A stretch of 64,000 nucleotides of DNA, from positions 620,001 to 684,000 of the forward strand of contig NZ_QXFN01000004.1 of assembly GCF_004886325.1 (NCBI RefSeq), in the 5' to 3' direction. This stretch comes from Cellulomonas telluris (lineage in GTDB: Bacteria > Actinomycetota > Actinomycetes > Actinomycetales > Cellulomonadaceae). Under the pieces are notes generated by a model. The model was not told the origin of the DNA, made no database searches, and was given only the letters and a program-made list of their open reading frames with translations. Made by a program: the position numbers and the translations under genes. Below, piece after piece: positions 23,917 to 32,156 of this stretch; positions within the stretch are counted from its first letter, which is position 1, and the number at the start of each line of letters is the position of its first letter.

Positions 23917-25578
23917 GTGGCGCAGACACCCGTCGTGGCACCCCCCAAGCGACCCGAGGGCCAGTGGGCGTTCGGTGAGCGCGAGCCGCTGAACGCCAAC
24001 GAGAAGTTCAAGCTCGAGGACGACGGCCTCAACGTGCGGCACCGCATCGAGACCGTCTACGCCCGCGAGGGCTTTGCCTCGATCCCCGGCGAGGACCTCC
24101 GGGGCCGCATGCGCTGGTGGGGGCTGTACACGCAGCGCAAGCCCGGCATCGACGGCGGCAAGACCGCCACGCTCGAGCCGCACGAGCTCGACGACGAGTA
24201 CTTCATGCTCCGGGTCCGCTGCGACGGCGGCGCCCTCTCGGTCCCGCAGCTGCGGGCGATCGCCGACGTGTCGACCACGTTCGGCCGCGGCACCGCCGAC
24301 ATCACCGACCGCCAGAACATCCAGCTGCACTGGGTGCGCATCGAGGACGTGCCGGAGATCTGGCGTCGCCTGGAGGCGGTGGGCCTGAGCACGCAGGAGG
24401 CGTGCGGGGACACGCCGCGCGTCGTGCTCGGCTCCCCCGTCGCCGGCGTCGCGAAGGACGAGATCATCGACGGCACCCCGGCCGTCGAGGAGATCACGCG
24501 CCGCTTCATCGGCGACCCCGCGTTCTCCAACCTGCCGCGCAAGTTCAAGACCGCCATCAGCGGCTCGCCGCACCACGACGTGGCGCACGAGATCAACGAC
24601 GTGTCGTTCGTCGGCGTGGTGCACCCCGAGCTCGGCCCCGGCTTCGACCTGTGGGTCGGCGGGGCGCTGTCGACCAACCCGAAGCTCGCCGTGCGGCTGG
24701 GCGCGTTCGTCACGCTCGAGCAGGTGCCCGAGGTGTGGGCCGGCGTGACCGGGATCTTCCGGGACTACGGCTACCGCCGGCTGCGCAACCGCGCGCGGCT
24801 GAAGTTCCTCGTCGCGGACTGGGGCGCCGAGGTCTTCCGCGACGTGCTCGAGCGCGAGTACCTCGGGTACACCCTGCCCGACGGGCCCGAGCCGCCCCCG
24901 CCCCCGTCGGGCCGGCGGGACCACGTCGGCGTGCACGAGCAGGTCGACGGCCTGCGGTACGTGGGCGCCGCGCCCACGGTGGGCCGGGTCTCCGGGCCGC
25001 TGCTCGCCCAGGTCGCCGACCTCGCGGCGGCGGCGGGATCCGACCGCGTCCGGCTCACCGTCGAGCAGAAGCTCGTCGTGCTCGACGTGCTGCCCGAGCG
25101 CGTGGACGCGCTGGTCGAGGGCCTCGAGGCGATCGGGCTGCGCGTCCGCGCCGCCTCGACGTTCCGGCGCGGGACGATGGCCTGCACGGGCATCGAGTTC
25201 TGCAAGCTGGCGATCGTCGAGACCAAGGCCCGGGCCGCCGCGCTGGTCGACGAGCTCGAGCGGCGGATGCCGGACTTCGAGCAGCCGATCACGATCAACC
25301 TCAACGGCTGCCCGAACTCCTGCGCACGGATCCAGGTCGCCGACATCGGCCTCAAGGGCGTGCTCGCACCGGACGGGTCCGACGCCTACCAGGTGCACCT
25401 CGGCGGCGGGCTGGGCCTCACGAGCGGTCTCGGGCGCACGCTGCGCGGCCTGCGCGTGCCGGCGGCCGAGCTGCCGGACTACGTCGAGCGCGTGACGCGC
25501 CGGTACGACGAGCAGCGGTTCGACGGCGAGCTCTTCGCCGAGTGGGCGCACCGGGCGGACGAGGAGGACCTGCGATGA
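23917..25578 (+). CDS. sir: Ferredoxin-dependent sulfite (nitrite) reductase, siroheme enzyme
   Basis: A 553-residue siroheme/[4Fe-4S] reductase converting sulfite to sulfide with six electrons. Cluster and siroheme ligands are in CTGIEFC and NGCPNSC, the latter within the NiR/SiR signature (NGCPNSCARIQVADIGL). The two repeated ferredoxin-like halves are visible. RWWGLYTQR and EACGDTPRVVLGSP resemble the residues that form a Tyr-Cys bond in the mycobacterial enzyme, which is a comparison from memory. Sulfite rather than nitrite is favoured by the downstream cysH-cysD-cysN. GTG at 23917 follows AAAGGTGG by 6 nt. Its stop overlaps the zinc-ribbon gene. Confidence 0.9.
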   Translation: MAQTPVVAPPKRPEGQWAFGEREPLNANEKFKLEDDGLNVRHRIETVYAREGFASIPGEDLRGRMRWWGLYTQRKPGIDGGKTATLEPHELDDEYFMLRVRCDGGALSVPQLRAIADVSTTFGRGTADITDRQNIQLHWVRIEDVPEIWRRLEAVGLSTQEACGDTPRVVLGSPVAGVAKDEIIDGTPAVEEITRRFIGDPAFSNLPRKFKTAISGSPHHDVAHEINDVSFVGVVHPELGPGFDLWVGGALSTNPKLAVRLGAFVTLEQVPEVWAGVTGIFRDYGYRRLRNRARLKFLVADWGAEVFRDVLEREYLGYTLPDGPEPPPPPSGRRDHVGVHEQVDGLRYVGAAPTVGRVSGPLLAQVADLAAAAGSDRVRLTVEQKLVVLDVLPERVDALVEGLEAIGLRVRAASTFRRGTMACTGIEFCKLAIVETKARAAALVDELERRMPDFEQPITINLNGCPNSCARIQVADIGLKGVLAPDGSDAYQVHLGGGLGLTSGLGRTLRGLRVPAAELPDYVERVTRRYDEQRFDGELFAEWAHRADEEDLR

Positions 25579-25736
25579 GCGGCGACGGCTTCGGGCAGCG
25601 GGCGGTTCCCTACTACTGCCCGTTCTGCGCCGGCGAGGACCTGTTCCCCGCCGGGGAGCGGCACGGCGAGTGGGAGTGCCGCGAGTGCCGGCGCGCGTTC
25701 GCGCTGCGGTTCGTCGGTCTGGTGGGCGCGCGGTGA
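25575..25736 (+). CDS. Small zinc-ribbon protein between sir and cysH
   Basis: A 53-residue protein with two knuckles, CPFC and CREC, spaced by 17 residues, the layout of a zinc ribbon. It overlaps both sir (ATGA) and cysH (GTGA) by 4 nt, so it is translated with them. This suggests a dedicated partner of sulfite or APS reduction, for example in electron transfer or assembly. No function is assigned. Confidence 0.75.
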   Translation: MSGDGFGQRAVPYYCPFCAGEDLFPAGERHGEWECRECRRAFALRFVGLVGAR

Positions 25737-26452
25737 ACGCCGTCGCCGGCCCCCTGACCGGGGTCGCTCCCGACGAGCTGCGCGCCCTCGCCGAGCAGGC
25801 CGGGCGCGACCTGGAGGGCGCGCACCCCGGCGAGATCCTGCGGTGGGCCGCGGACCGGTTCGGCCCCGACCTGGTCGTCGCGTCGTCGATGGGCGACGAG
25901 GTGCTCGTCGACCTCGCCGCGAAGACGGTGCCGGGCATCGACGTGATCTTCCTCGACACCGGCTACCACTTCGCGGAGACCATCGGCACGCGCGACTACT
26001 ACGCCGACTTCACCGACGTCCGGCTGCGGACCGTCCTGCCGCTGCTCACCGTCGAGCAGCAGGACGCCGCGCACGGGCCCCGGCTGCACGAGCGCGACCC
26101 GAACCTGTGCTGCGCGCTGCGCAAGGTCGAGCCGCTCGAGCGGGGCCTCGCGCCGTACACGGCGTGGGTCACCGGGATGCGCCGCGAGGACGCCCCGACG
26201 CGGTCCGACATCGCTGTCGTGGGCTGGGACGCCAAGCGGTCGAAGGTGAAGCTCAACCCCCTCGCGGCGTGGACGCAGGACGACGTCGACGCGTACGTCG
26301 CCGAGCACCACGTCGTCCTCAACCCCCTGCGCGAGGCCGGCTACGCCTCCATCGGCTGCGCCCCTTGCACGCGTCCCGTCGCCCCGGGCGAGGACGCGCG
26401 CGCCGGGCGCTGGGCAGGCACGAACAAGACGGAATGCGGGCTGCACACATGA
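25733..26452 (+). CDS. cysH: Adenylyl-sulfate (APS) reductase CysH
   Basis: A 239-residue thioredoxin-dependent reductase making sulfite. The PP-loop region is VASSMGDEVLVDL, and FLDTGYHFAET is typical. Two cysteine pairs, CC in NLCCALRKVEPL and CAPC in IGCAPCTRPV, mark a [4Fe-4S] enzyme that uses APS directly rather than PAPS. The catalytic cysteine is in the C-terminal TECGLH. No cysC (APS kinase) is in the operon, which agrees with APS use. GTG start overlaps the zinc-ribbon gene by 4 nt. Confidence 0.94.
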   Translation: MNAVAGPLTGVAPDELRALAEQAGRDLEGAHPGEILRWAADRFGPDLVVASSMGDEVLVDLAAKTVPGIDVIFLDTGYHFAETIGTRDYYADFTDVRLRTVLPLLTVEQQDAAHGPRLHERDPNLCCALRKVEPLERGLAPYTAWVTGMRREDAPTRSDIAVVGWDAKRSKVKLNPLAAWTQDDVDAYVAEHHVVLNPLREAGYASIGCAPCTRPVAPGEDARAGRWAGTNKTECGLHT

Positions 26453-27390
26453 CGACGAGCACCACGACCCTGCCCGGCGCGGCCACGGCGGCACCGGCGC
26501 GCCTGACCCAGCTCGACGCGCTGGAGTCCGAGGCGATCCACGTCATGCGGGAGGTCGCCGGCGAGTTCGAGCGTCCCGTGCTGCTGTTCTCCGGCGGCAA
26601 GGACTCGATCGTGATGCTGCACCTGGCCCGCAAGGCGTTCTGGCCGGCTCCCGTGCCGTTCCCCGTCATGCACGTCGACACGGGGCACAACTTCCCCGAG
26701 GTCATCGCGTACCGGGACGCCACCGTCGCCGAGCACGGGCTGCGCCTGGTCGTCGCGAGCGTGCAGGACGCCATCGACGACGGCCGCGTGGTGGAGACCC
26801 CCGGCGGCTCGCGCAACCCGCTGCAGACGGTGCCGCTCCTCGACGCCATCACGCAGCACCGGTTCGACGCCGTGTTCGGCGGCGGGCGCCGCGACGAGGA
26901 GAAGGCGCGCGCCAAGGAGCGGATGTTCTCCCTGCGCGACGAGTTCGGGCAGTGGGACCCGCGCCGGCAGCGGCCCGAGCTGTGGGACCTGTACAACGGC
27001 CGGCACAAGCCCGGCGAGCACGTGCGCGTGTTCCCGCTGTCGAACTGGACCGAGCTCGACGTGTGGCGGTACATCGAGCGCGAGGGGATCCCGCTCCCGG
27101 AGATCTACTACGCGCACGAGCGGGACGTGTTCGCGCGCGACGGGATGTGGCTGACCGCCGGCGACTGGGGCGGCCCGCGCCCCGACGAGGTGGTCGAGCG
27201 CCGCGTCGTGCGCTACCGCACCGTCGGCGACATGAGCTGCACGGGGGCCGTCGACTCGCACGCCGCGACGGTGGCCGACGTCATCGCCGAGGTCGCGTCG
27301 AGCCGGCTGACCGAGCGCGGGGCGACCCGCGCGGACGACCGGGCCTCCGAGGCCGCCATGGAGGACCGCAAGCGCGAGGGGTACTTCTGA
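26449..27390 (+). CDS. cysD: Sulfate adenylyltransferase small subunit CysD
   Basis: A 313-residue subunit with the ATP pyrophosphatase PP-loop FSGGKDSIVMLHLA and FGGGRRDEEKARAKER. It joins sulfate to AMP, driven by GTP hydrolysis in CysN. An extra Thr/Ala-rich N-terminal segment of about 15 residues precedes the conserved LDALESEAIHVMREV. Overlaps cysH by 4 nt. C-terminal EDRKREGYF is the usual ending of the family. Confidence 0.96.
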   Translation: MTTSTTTLPGAATAAPARLTQLDALESEAIHVMREVAGEFERPVLLFSGGKDSIVMLHLARKAFWPAPVPFPVMHVDTGHNFPEVIAYRDATVAEHGLRLVVASVQDAIDDGRVVETPGGSRNPLQTVPLLDAITQHRFDAVFGGGRRDEEKARAKERMFSLRDEFGQWDPRRQRPELWDLYNGRHKPGEHVRVFPLSNWTELDVWRYIEREGIPLPEIYYAHERDVFARDGMWLTAGDWGGPRPDEVVERRVVRYRTVGDMSCTGAVDSHAATVADVIAEVASSRLTERGATRADDRASEAAMEDRKREGYF

Positions 27391-28829
27391 TGGGCACCCA
27401 GACCACGACCGACCTCCCCGCGGCGGGCGGCGCCGCCGACCACGCGCAGCGCGACCTGCTGCGCCTGGCCACCGCCGGCTCGGTCGACGACGGCAAGAGC
27501 ACGCTCATCGGACGCCTGCTGTACGACACGAAGTCCGTGCTGGCCGACCAGCTGTCCGCGGTCGAGCGCGCGACCCGGGCGCGCGGCGGCGACGGCACGG
27601 CGGTCGACCTCGCCCTGCTCACCGACGGCCTGCGCGCCGAGCGCGAGCAGGGCATCACGATCGACGTCGCCTACCGGTACTTCTCCACCGCCCGCCGCGC
27701 GTTCGTGCTCGCCGACACACCGGGGCACGTGCAGTACACGCGGAACATGGTCACGGGCGCCTCGACAGCCGAGCTCGCGATCGTCCTCGTTGACGCGCGC
27801 AAGGGCGTGCTCGAGCAGACGCGCCGGCACGCCGCGCTCACGGCGCTGCTCGGCGTCCCGCACGTCGTGCTCGCGGTGAACAAGATGGACCTCGTGGGCT
27901 TCGACCAGGCGACGTTCACCGCGATCGCGCGGGAGTTCGCCGACTACGCGCACGTGCTCGGGCTGCCGGACGTGCACGCCGTGCCGCTGTCCGCGCTCGA
28001 CGGCGACAACGTCGTGCTGCGCTCGGACCGCACGCCCTGGTACGACGGCCCGACGCTGCTCGAGCTGCTCGAGCAGGTGCCGGTCGGCCGCGACGCGGCC
28101 GCGGAGCCCCTGCGGCTGCCGGTGCAGTACGTCATCCGCCCGCGCACGCCCGACCACCCGGACTACCGCGGGTACGCCGGCAAGGTCGCGTCGGGTCTGG
28201 TGCGGGTCGGCGACGAGCTGCGCGTCCTCCCGTCCGGCCGGACGAGCCGCGTGGTCGGCATCGACACCTTCGACGGGCCCCTCACGCAGGCGGAGGCACC
28301 GCGGTCGGTCACGGTGCGGCTCGCGGACGACCTCGACGTGTCGCGGGGCGACGTGCTCGTGCCCGCGCAGGAGCACGTGCGCACGGGCCAGGACCTCGTC
28401 GGGACGGTCTGCTGGCTCACCGAGCGTCGCTCCGTCGCCGGGGCGCGGGTGCTCGTGCGGACCGGTACCCGCACCGTGCGGGCGCTGCTGCGCGAGGTCG
28501 ACGCCCGCCTCGACGTCGACACCCTCACCGTCGAGCAGTGGGACCCGGTCGACACGGTGCGCACGATCGACGCCACGGACACGTCGTCCGACGCCGCGCC
28601 GCGCTCGCTCGGCCTCAACGCCATCGGGCGCGTCCGCGTGCGGCTCGCCGAGCCCGTCGTCCTCGACGACTACGCGACGCACCGGCGCACGGGCGGGTTC
28701 CTGCTCGTCGACCCCGCGGACGGCAGCACGCTGGCCGCCGGGATGGTGGGCCCGACGCTGCTCGACCGGCTGGCGCCCGTCCGTGCGGACGAGCGGGACG
28801 ACGACTGGCTGGCGGGGGCCGGCATATGA
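27390..28829 (+). CDS. cysN: Sulfate adenylyltransferase large subunit (GTPase) CysN
   Basis: A 479-residue EF-Tu-like GTPase: GSVDDGKSTLIGRLLYD (G1), the EQGITIDVAYRYF switch, ADTPGHVQY (G3), NKMDLV (G4), then two beta-barrel domains. No CysC kinase domain is fused at the C-terminus. GTP hydrolysis drives the unfavourable formation of APS by CysD. The ATG shares a base with the cysD stop (TGATG). Confidence 0.95.
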   Translation: MGTQTTTDLPAAGGAADHAQRDLLRLATAGSVDDGKSTLIGRLLYDTKSVLADQLSAVERATRARGGDGTAVDLALLTDGLRAEREQGITIDVAYRYFSTARRAFVLADTPGHVQYTRNMVTGASTAELAIVLVDARKGVLEQTRRHAALTALLGVPHVVLAVNKMDLVGFDQATFTAIAREFADYAHVLGLPDVHAVPLSALDGDNVVLRSDRTPWYDGPTLLELLEQVPVGRDAAAEPLRLPVQYVIRPRTPDHPDYRGYAGKVASGLVRVGDELRVLPSGRTSRVVGIDTFDGPLTQAEAPRSVTVRLADDLDVSRGDVLVPAQEHVRTGQDLVGTVCWLTERRSVAGARVLVRTGTRTVRALLREVDARLDVDTLTVEQWDPVDTVRTIDATDTSSDAAPRSLGLNAIGRVRVRLAEPVVLDDYATHRRTGGFLLVDPADGSTLAAGMVGPTLLDRLAPVRADERDDDWLAGAGI

Positions 28830-30034
28830 CCGCCCGGCACCCGCTGCTGCTCGACGTCACCGGGCGCCGCGTCGTCGTGGTCGGCGGCGGTCCCGTCGCC
28901 GCCCGCCGCGCCCGTGGCCTGCTCACCGACGGCGCCGACGTCCACGTCGTCGCGCCCGCGCTGTGCGAGGAGCTGGCCGAGCTCGCGGGTGCCGGTGCCA
29001 TCGGCTGGGAGGCGCGCGAGTACGCGCCGGGCGACCTCGACGGTGCGTGGCTCGTGCACACGGCCACCGGCGACCGCCGCACCGACGACACGGTCGCGGC
29101 CGACGCGGAGGCCGCGCGGACGTGGTGCGTGCGCGCCGACGACGCCGCCGCGTCGACGGCGTGGACGCCGGCCGTGGCCCGCGCGGGCGACGTCACGGTG
29201 GCGGTGACCGCGGGCGGCGACCCCCGCCGCGCGGTCGCGCTGCGCGGAGCCCTCCAGGGCCTGCTCGACGCGGGCGCGCTGCCCGTCCGGCGGCACAGGC
29301 CCGGACCGGGGCGTGTGACGCTCGTCGGCGGCGGCCCCGGCGACCCGGGTCTCATCACGACCCGTGGTCGACGCGCGCTCGCCGAGGCCGACGTCGTGGT
29401 GGTCGACCGCCTCGCGCCGCGCGCGCTGCTCGACGAGCTCGAGGCCGGGGTGGAGGTCGTCGAGGCGGGCAAGGCCCCGCACGCGCACACCCTCACCCAG
29501 GACGAGATCAACCGGCTGCTCGTGGAGCGCGCGCAGGCCGGGCAGCGCGTCGTCCGGCTCAAGGGCGGCGACCCGTTCGTGCTCGGGCGCGGCGGCGAGG
29601 AGCTGCAGGCGTGCCGCGACGCCGGCGTCGAGGTCGAGGTCGTACCCGGCGTGACCAGTGCGATCGCCGTGCCCGCGGCCGCGGGCGTCCCCGTGACCCA
29701 CCGGCACGTGGCCCGGCAGGTGACGATCGTCTCGGCCCACGACGCCGAGACCGACTGGGAGACCCTGGCCCGGCTGCGGGGCACGCTCGTGCTGCTCATG
29801 GGCGTCGCGCGCCTGGGCGACCACATGGACCGCCTGCTCGCGCACGGTCTGGCCGGCCAGACCCCCGTGGCCGTCGTCGAGAACGGCACGCTGCCGGGGC
29901 AGCGGACCACCCTCGGCACGGCCGCCGACATCGCGGCCCGCGCCCGGGCGGTCGGGGTGCAGAACCCCGCGGTCGTCGTCGTCGGCCACGTGGCGTCGCT
30001 CGCCGAGGTGCTCGGGCCGCAGCCCCTAGCCTGA
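28826..30034 (+). CDS. cysG: Siroheme synthase: precorrin-2 dehydrogenase fused to uroporphyrinogen-III methyltransferase
   Basis: A 402-residue bifunctional protein. Residues 1-140 are the NAD-dependent dehydrogenase fold (RRVVVVGGGPVAARRARGLL, then VTAGGDPRRAVALRG). Residues about 158-400 are SUMT (VTLVGGGPGDPGLITTRGRRAL, RLKGGDPFVLGRGGEE, VVPGVTSAIAVPA). The helical middle and dimerisation segments of the E. coli enzyme are shorter or missing, as in other actinobacterial forms. It supplies siroheme for the sulfite reductase and probably for a nitrite reductase. Overlaps cysN by 4 nt. Confidence 0.93.
   Translation: MTARHPLLLDVTGRRVVVVGGGPVAARRARGLLTDGADVHVVAPALCEELAELAGAGAIGWEAREYAPGDLDGAWLVHTATGDRRTDDTVAADAEAARTWCVRADDAAASTAWTPAVARAGDVTVAVTAGGDPRRAVALRGALQGLLDAGALPVRRHRPGPGRVTLVGGGPGDPGLITTRGRRALAEADVVVVDRLAPRALLDELEAGVEVVEAGKAPHAHTLTQDEINRLLVERAQAGQRVVRLKGGDPFVLGRGGEELQACRDAGVEVEVVPGVTSAIAVPAAAGVPVTHRHVARQVTIVSAHDAETDWETLARLRGTLVLLMGVARLGDHMDRLLAHGLAGQTPVAVVENGTLPGQRTTLGTAADIAARARAVGVQNPAVVVVGHVASLAEVLGPQPLA
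30027..30032 (+). promoter_or_regulatory. -10 element of leaderless promoter for the RibD-like gene
   Basis: TAGCCT ends 7 nt before GTG at 30040, overlapping the last codons of cysG. Confidence 0.55.
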
Positions 30035-30039
30035 ACCGC

Positions 30040-30876
30040 GTGCTGCCCGCCCCCGCCTACGACCTGCTGCTCCCCCACGACCGGGCCGGCGTGCTGCCGG
30101 TGCGCGAGGGCGAGCCGGACCTGCTCGCCCTGTTCGCGGACGCCGAGGACCCGGCCGGTCCGTACGTGCGCGCCAACATGGTCGGGACGCTCGACGGCGC
30201 CGGCGTGGGACCCGACGGCCGGTCCGCGTCGATCAGCAGCCCGGCGGACCGCCGGATGTTCCGCGTGCTGCGCGCGCTCGCGGACGTCGTGCTCGTCGGC
30301 GCGGGGACCGTCCGCGTCGAGGGGTACCGCGAGCTGCCGGTGGCCGAGCACCTCCGCGACGCACGCGCCGCGCTCGGCCGGGCACCGCGGATCGCACTGG
30401 CGGTCGTGACACGTCGCGGTGCGGTGCCGCCCGACGTACGCCCCGGCGGCCTCCCGCCGTTCGTCGTCACGGGACGGGACGGGCGGGACGCGGCGACCGC
30501 CGCGGTCGGCGCGGACCGCGTGCTGGCGGTCCCCGAGCGCGACGGCGCCCTCGACCTCGCCGCCGGGCTCGGCGCCCTCGCGGACCGAGGGCTGCCGCAC
30601 GTGCTCACGGAGGGCGGCCCGACGCTCCTGGGCGACCTGCTGACGGCGGGGCTCGTCGACGAGCTGTGCCTGACGACGACGCCCCTGCTCGCCGGGCCCG
30701 CCGCACCCGGCCTCCTGGACGGGGAGGCACGGCTGGCGTCGCCGGCGGGTGCCCGGCTGCGGCACCTGCTGCACGCGGACGGCACGCTGCTCGCCCGGTG
30801 GGACCTGCGGGGCCCGGCAGCCGGCGGTGCGACGTCCGGCGAGGTCAGCGCCCCGCCCGTAGGCTCGGGCGCGTGA
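30040..30876 (+). CDS. Pyrimidine reductase family protein (RibD C-terminal/DHFR-like fold)
   Basis: A 278-residue NADPH-binding reductase-like protein. Family features are RANMVGTLDGAGVGPDGRS, SPADRRMFRVLRALADVVLVGAGTVR and LTEGGPTLLGDLL. No deaminase domain is present, so it is not a complete RibD. Its substrate is unknown. It could act in flavin or deazaflavin-like synthesis, but no other such genes are near. The GTG start has its own TAGCCT -10 element, and it overlaps the next gene by 4 nt. Confidence 0.85.
   Translation: MLPAPAYDLLLPHDRAGVLPVREGEPDLLALFADAEDPAGPYVRANMVGTLDGAGVGPDGRSASISSPADRRMFRVLRALADVVLVGAGTVRVEGYRELPVAEHLRDARAALGRAPRIALAVVTRRGAVPPDVRPGGLPPFVVTGRDGRDAATAAVGADRVLAVPERDGALDLAAGLGALADRGLPHVLTEGGPTLLGDLLTAGLVDELCLTTTPLLAGPAAPGLLDGEARLASPAGARLRHLLHADGTLLARWDLRGPAAGGATSGEVSAPPVGSGA
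30860..30865 (+). promoter_or_regulatory. -10 element upstream of the 30873 gene
   Basis: TAGGCT ends 7 nt before GTG at 30873, inside the 3' end of the RibD-like gene. Confidence 0.5.
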
Positions 30877-31358
30877 CCGACACGATCCTGGTCCTCACCG
30901 AGGACACGCTCGCCGACGCCGACGTCCGCCACATCCTCGCGCTGCACGAGGAGGAGCAGCTCGCCTACCGGGTGCTCGTCCCCGCCGACACCGAACGGCC
31001 CCTCGTGCCGTGGATCGTCGACGCGCTCAGCCTCGGCGAGCTGCGCGAGGCGTGGGACCGCGCTCTCGGCAAGGAGCCGAGCCGCGCGCAGGCGCGCGCG
31101 ACCGCGCAGGAGCAGGTCGACGGCAGCGTCGCCGCGTTCCGCGCCGCCGGCCGGGACGCCACCGGCCAGATCACCGACGACGACCCGCTGCCGGCCCTGC
31201 GTACCGCGGTCGCGGCGGGCGACGTCCGGGAGGTCGTCGTCGTCACCTACCCGCACCTGGTCGAGGACACGTTCCACACGGACTGGGCGTCGCGCGCCCG
31301 CGACGAGCTGCACGTGCCCGTGCTGCACCTGTACAGCGGGACGAGCGAGCTCGGCTGA
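30873..31358 (+). CDS. Conserved-looking alpha/beta protein of unknown function
   Basis: I do not recognise this family with certainty. The 161 residues alternate strands and helices. It begins DTILVLTEDTLADADVRHIL, has a basic/acidic helix in the middle (WDRALGKEPSRAQARATAQEQV), and ends with VREVVVVTYPHLVEDTFHTDWASRARDEL and a strand VPVLHLYSGTS. The pattern suggests a Rossmann/HUP-like domain resembling universal stress proteins. No catalytic residues can be named. It overlaps the RibD-like gene and is followed by a strong terminator. Confidence 0.7.
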   Translation: MTDTILVLTEDTLADADVRHILALHEEEQLAYRVLVPADTERPLVPWIVDALSLGELREAWDRALGKEPSRAQARATAQEQVDGSVAAFRAAGRDATGQITDDDPLPALRTAVAAGDVREVVVVTYPHLVEDTFHTDWASRARDELHVPVLHLYSGTSELG

Positions 31359-31366
31359 CGCCACCG

Positions 31367-31414
31367 GGACGCGACGGAGGGCGGGACCCGCGGGTCCCGC
31401 CCTCCGTCGCGTCC
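31367..31414. terminator. 48-bp perfect palindrome between convergent genes
   Basis: 24 bases (31367-31390) are followed with no spacer by their exact reverse complement (31391-31414). RNA from either strand would form a very stable hairpin. It lies in the 81-bp gap between the gene ending at 31358 and the racemase gene ending at 31440, so it probably terminates both. Confidence 0.85.
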
Positions 31415-31439
31415 GCCCTGGCGACGCGGACGTCGCCGG

Positions 31440-32156
31440 TCAGCCGGCGTCGCCGCGCAGCCGTCGCCCCGACCGCACGACGGTGCGGCGCGCGAGCACG
31501 TCGAGCGAGTCGACGAACAGCGGGTCGGCGAGCAGGTCGTGCTGGAGGGCCACCACGGACAGCTCGGTGCACCCGAGCACGACGACGTCCGCCCCGCGCT
31601 CGGCCAGCCGCCCGGCGACGGCGCGCAGGCCGTCGACGTCGGCCGGGCGCCCGGCCTTCACCTGGTCGTAGATGATCGACATGACGCGGGCCTGCTCGTC
31701 CGCCTCCGGCTCGACCACGGCCAGCCCGCGCTCCGCGGCCGCCCGCTGGTAGACGCCGGACGCGAGGGTGCCGCTCGTCACGAGCAGGCCGACGGCGGAC
31801 GCACCGGGGCGCGCGGCGACCTCGTCGACGGTCTCGTCGACGATGCTCAGCACCGGGATCCGGACGGCGGCGGCGACCTCCTCCGTGAAGTGGTGCGCCG
31901 TGTTGCACGGCACGACGACGAAGTCGACGCCGAGCGCCTCGAGCCGGCGCGCGTCGGCGGCCATGACCGGCCCGGGGTCGTCGGGCGAGTCGCCGAGGAT
32001 GTACGCGGTGCGGTCGGGGATGGACGCGTGCTGCAGCACCACCATGTCGACGTGGTCCTGGTCCCGCCCGGCGTCGGTGTGCCGCACGACGAGGTCGAGG
32101 AAGCTCACCGTCGCCGCGGGGCCCACGCCGCCGATCACCCCGACCTCGCCGCTCAC
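31440..32156 (-). CDS. Aspartate/glutamate racemase family protein
   Basis: A 238-residue PLP-independent racemase with both catalytic cysteines in their motifs, VVPCNTAHHFTEEV and VLGCTELSVV, and the N-terminal GVIGGVGPAATVSFLD. It interconverts L- and D-Asp or L- and D-Glu. GTG at 32156 overlaps the upstream ATP-grasp ligase by 4 nt, so a D-amino acid is probably made for that ligase. Asp is favoured by the GGVGPAAT type of N-terminus, but Glu cannot be excluded. Confidence 0.88.
   Translation of the reverse strand: MSGEVGVIGGVGPAATVSFLDLVVRHTDAGRDQDHVDMVVLQHASIPDRTAYILGDSPDDPGPVMAADARRLEALGVDFVVVPCNTAHHFTEEVAAAVRIPVLSIVDETVDEVAARPGASAVGLLVTSGTLASGVYQRAAAERGLAVVEPEADEQARVMSIIYDQVKAGRPADVDGLRAVAGRLAERGADVVVLGCTELSVVALQHDLLADPLFVDSLDVLARRTVVRSGRRLRGDAG

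Noticed and set aside
23748-23978. Alternative 77-codon frame upstream of and overlapping sir
   Set aside because: It overlaps the sir coding region out of frame, is Arg/Pro-rich and has no preceding -10 or Shine-Dalgarno. The frame starting at 23722 has the promoter geometry and the cysteine clusters.
25575-25736. Zinc-ribbon gene as a remnant of an insertion-sequence protein
   Set aside because: It is intact, tightly overlapped by two operon genes and has no flanking repeats or transposase remnants.
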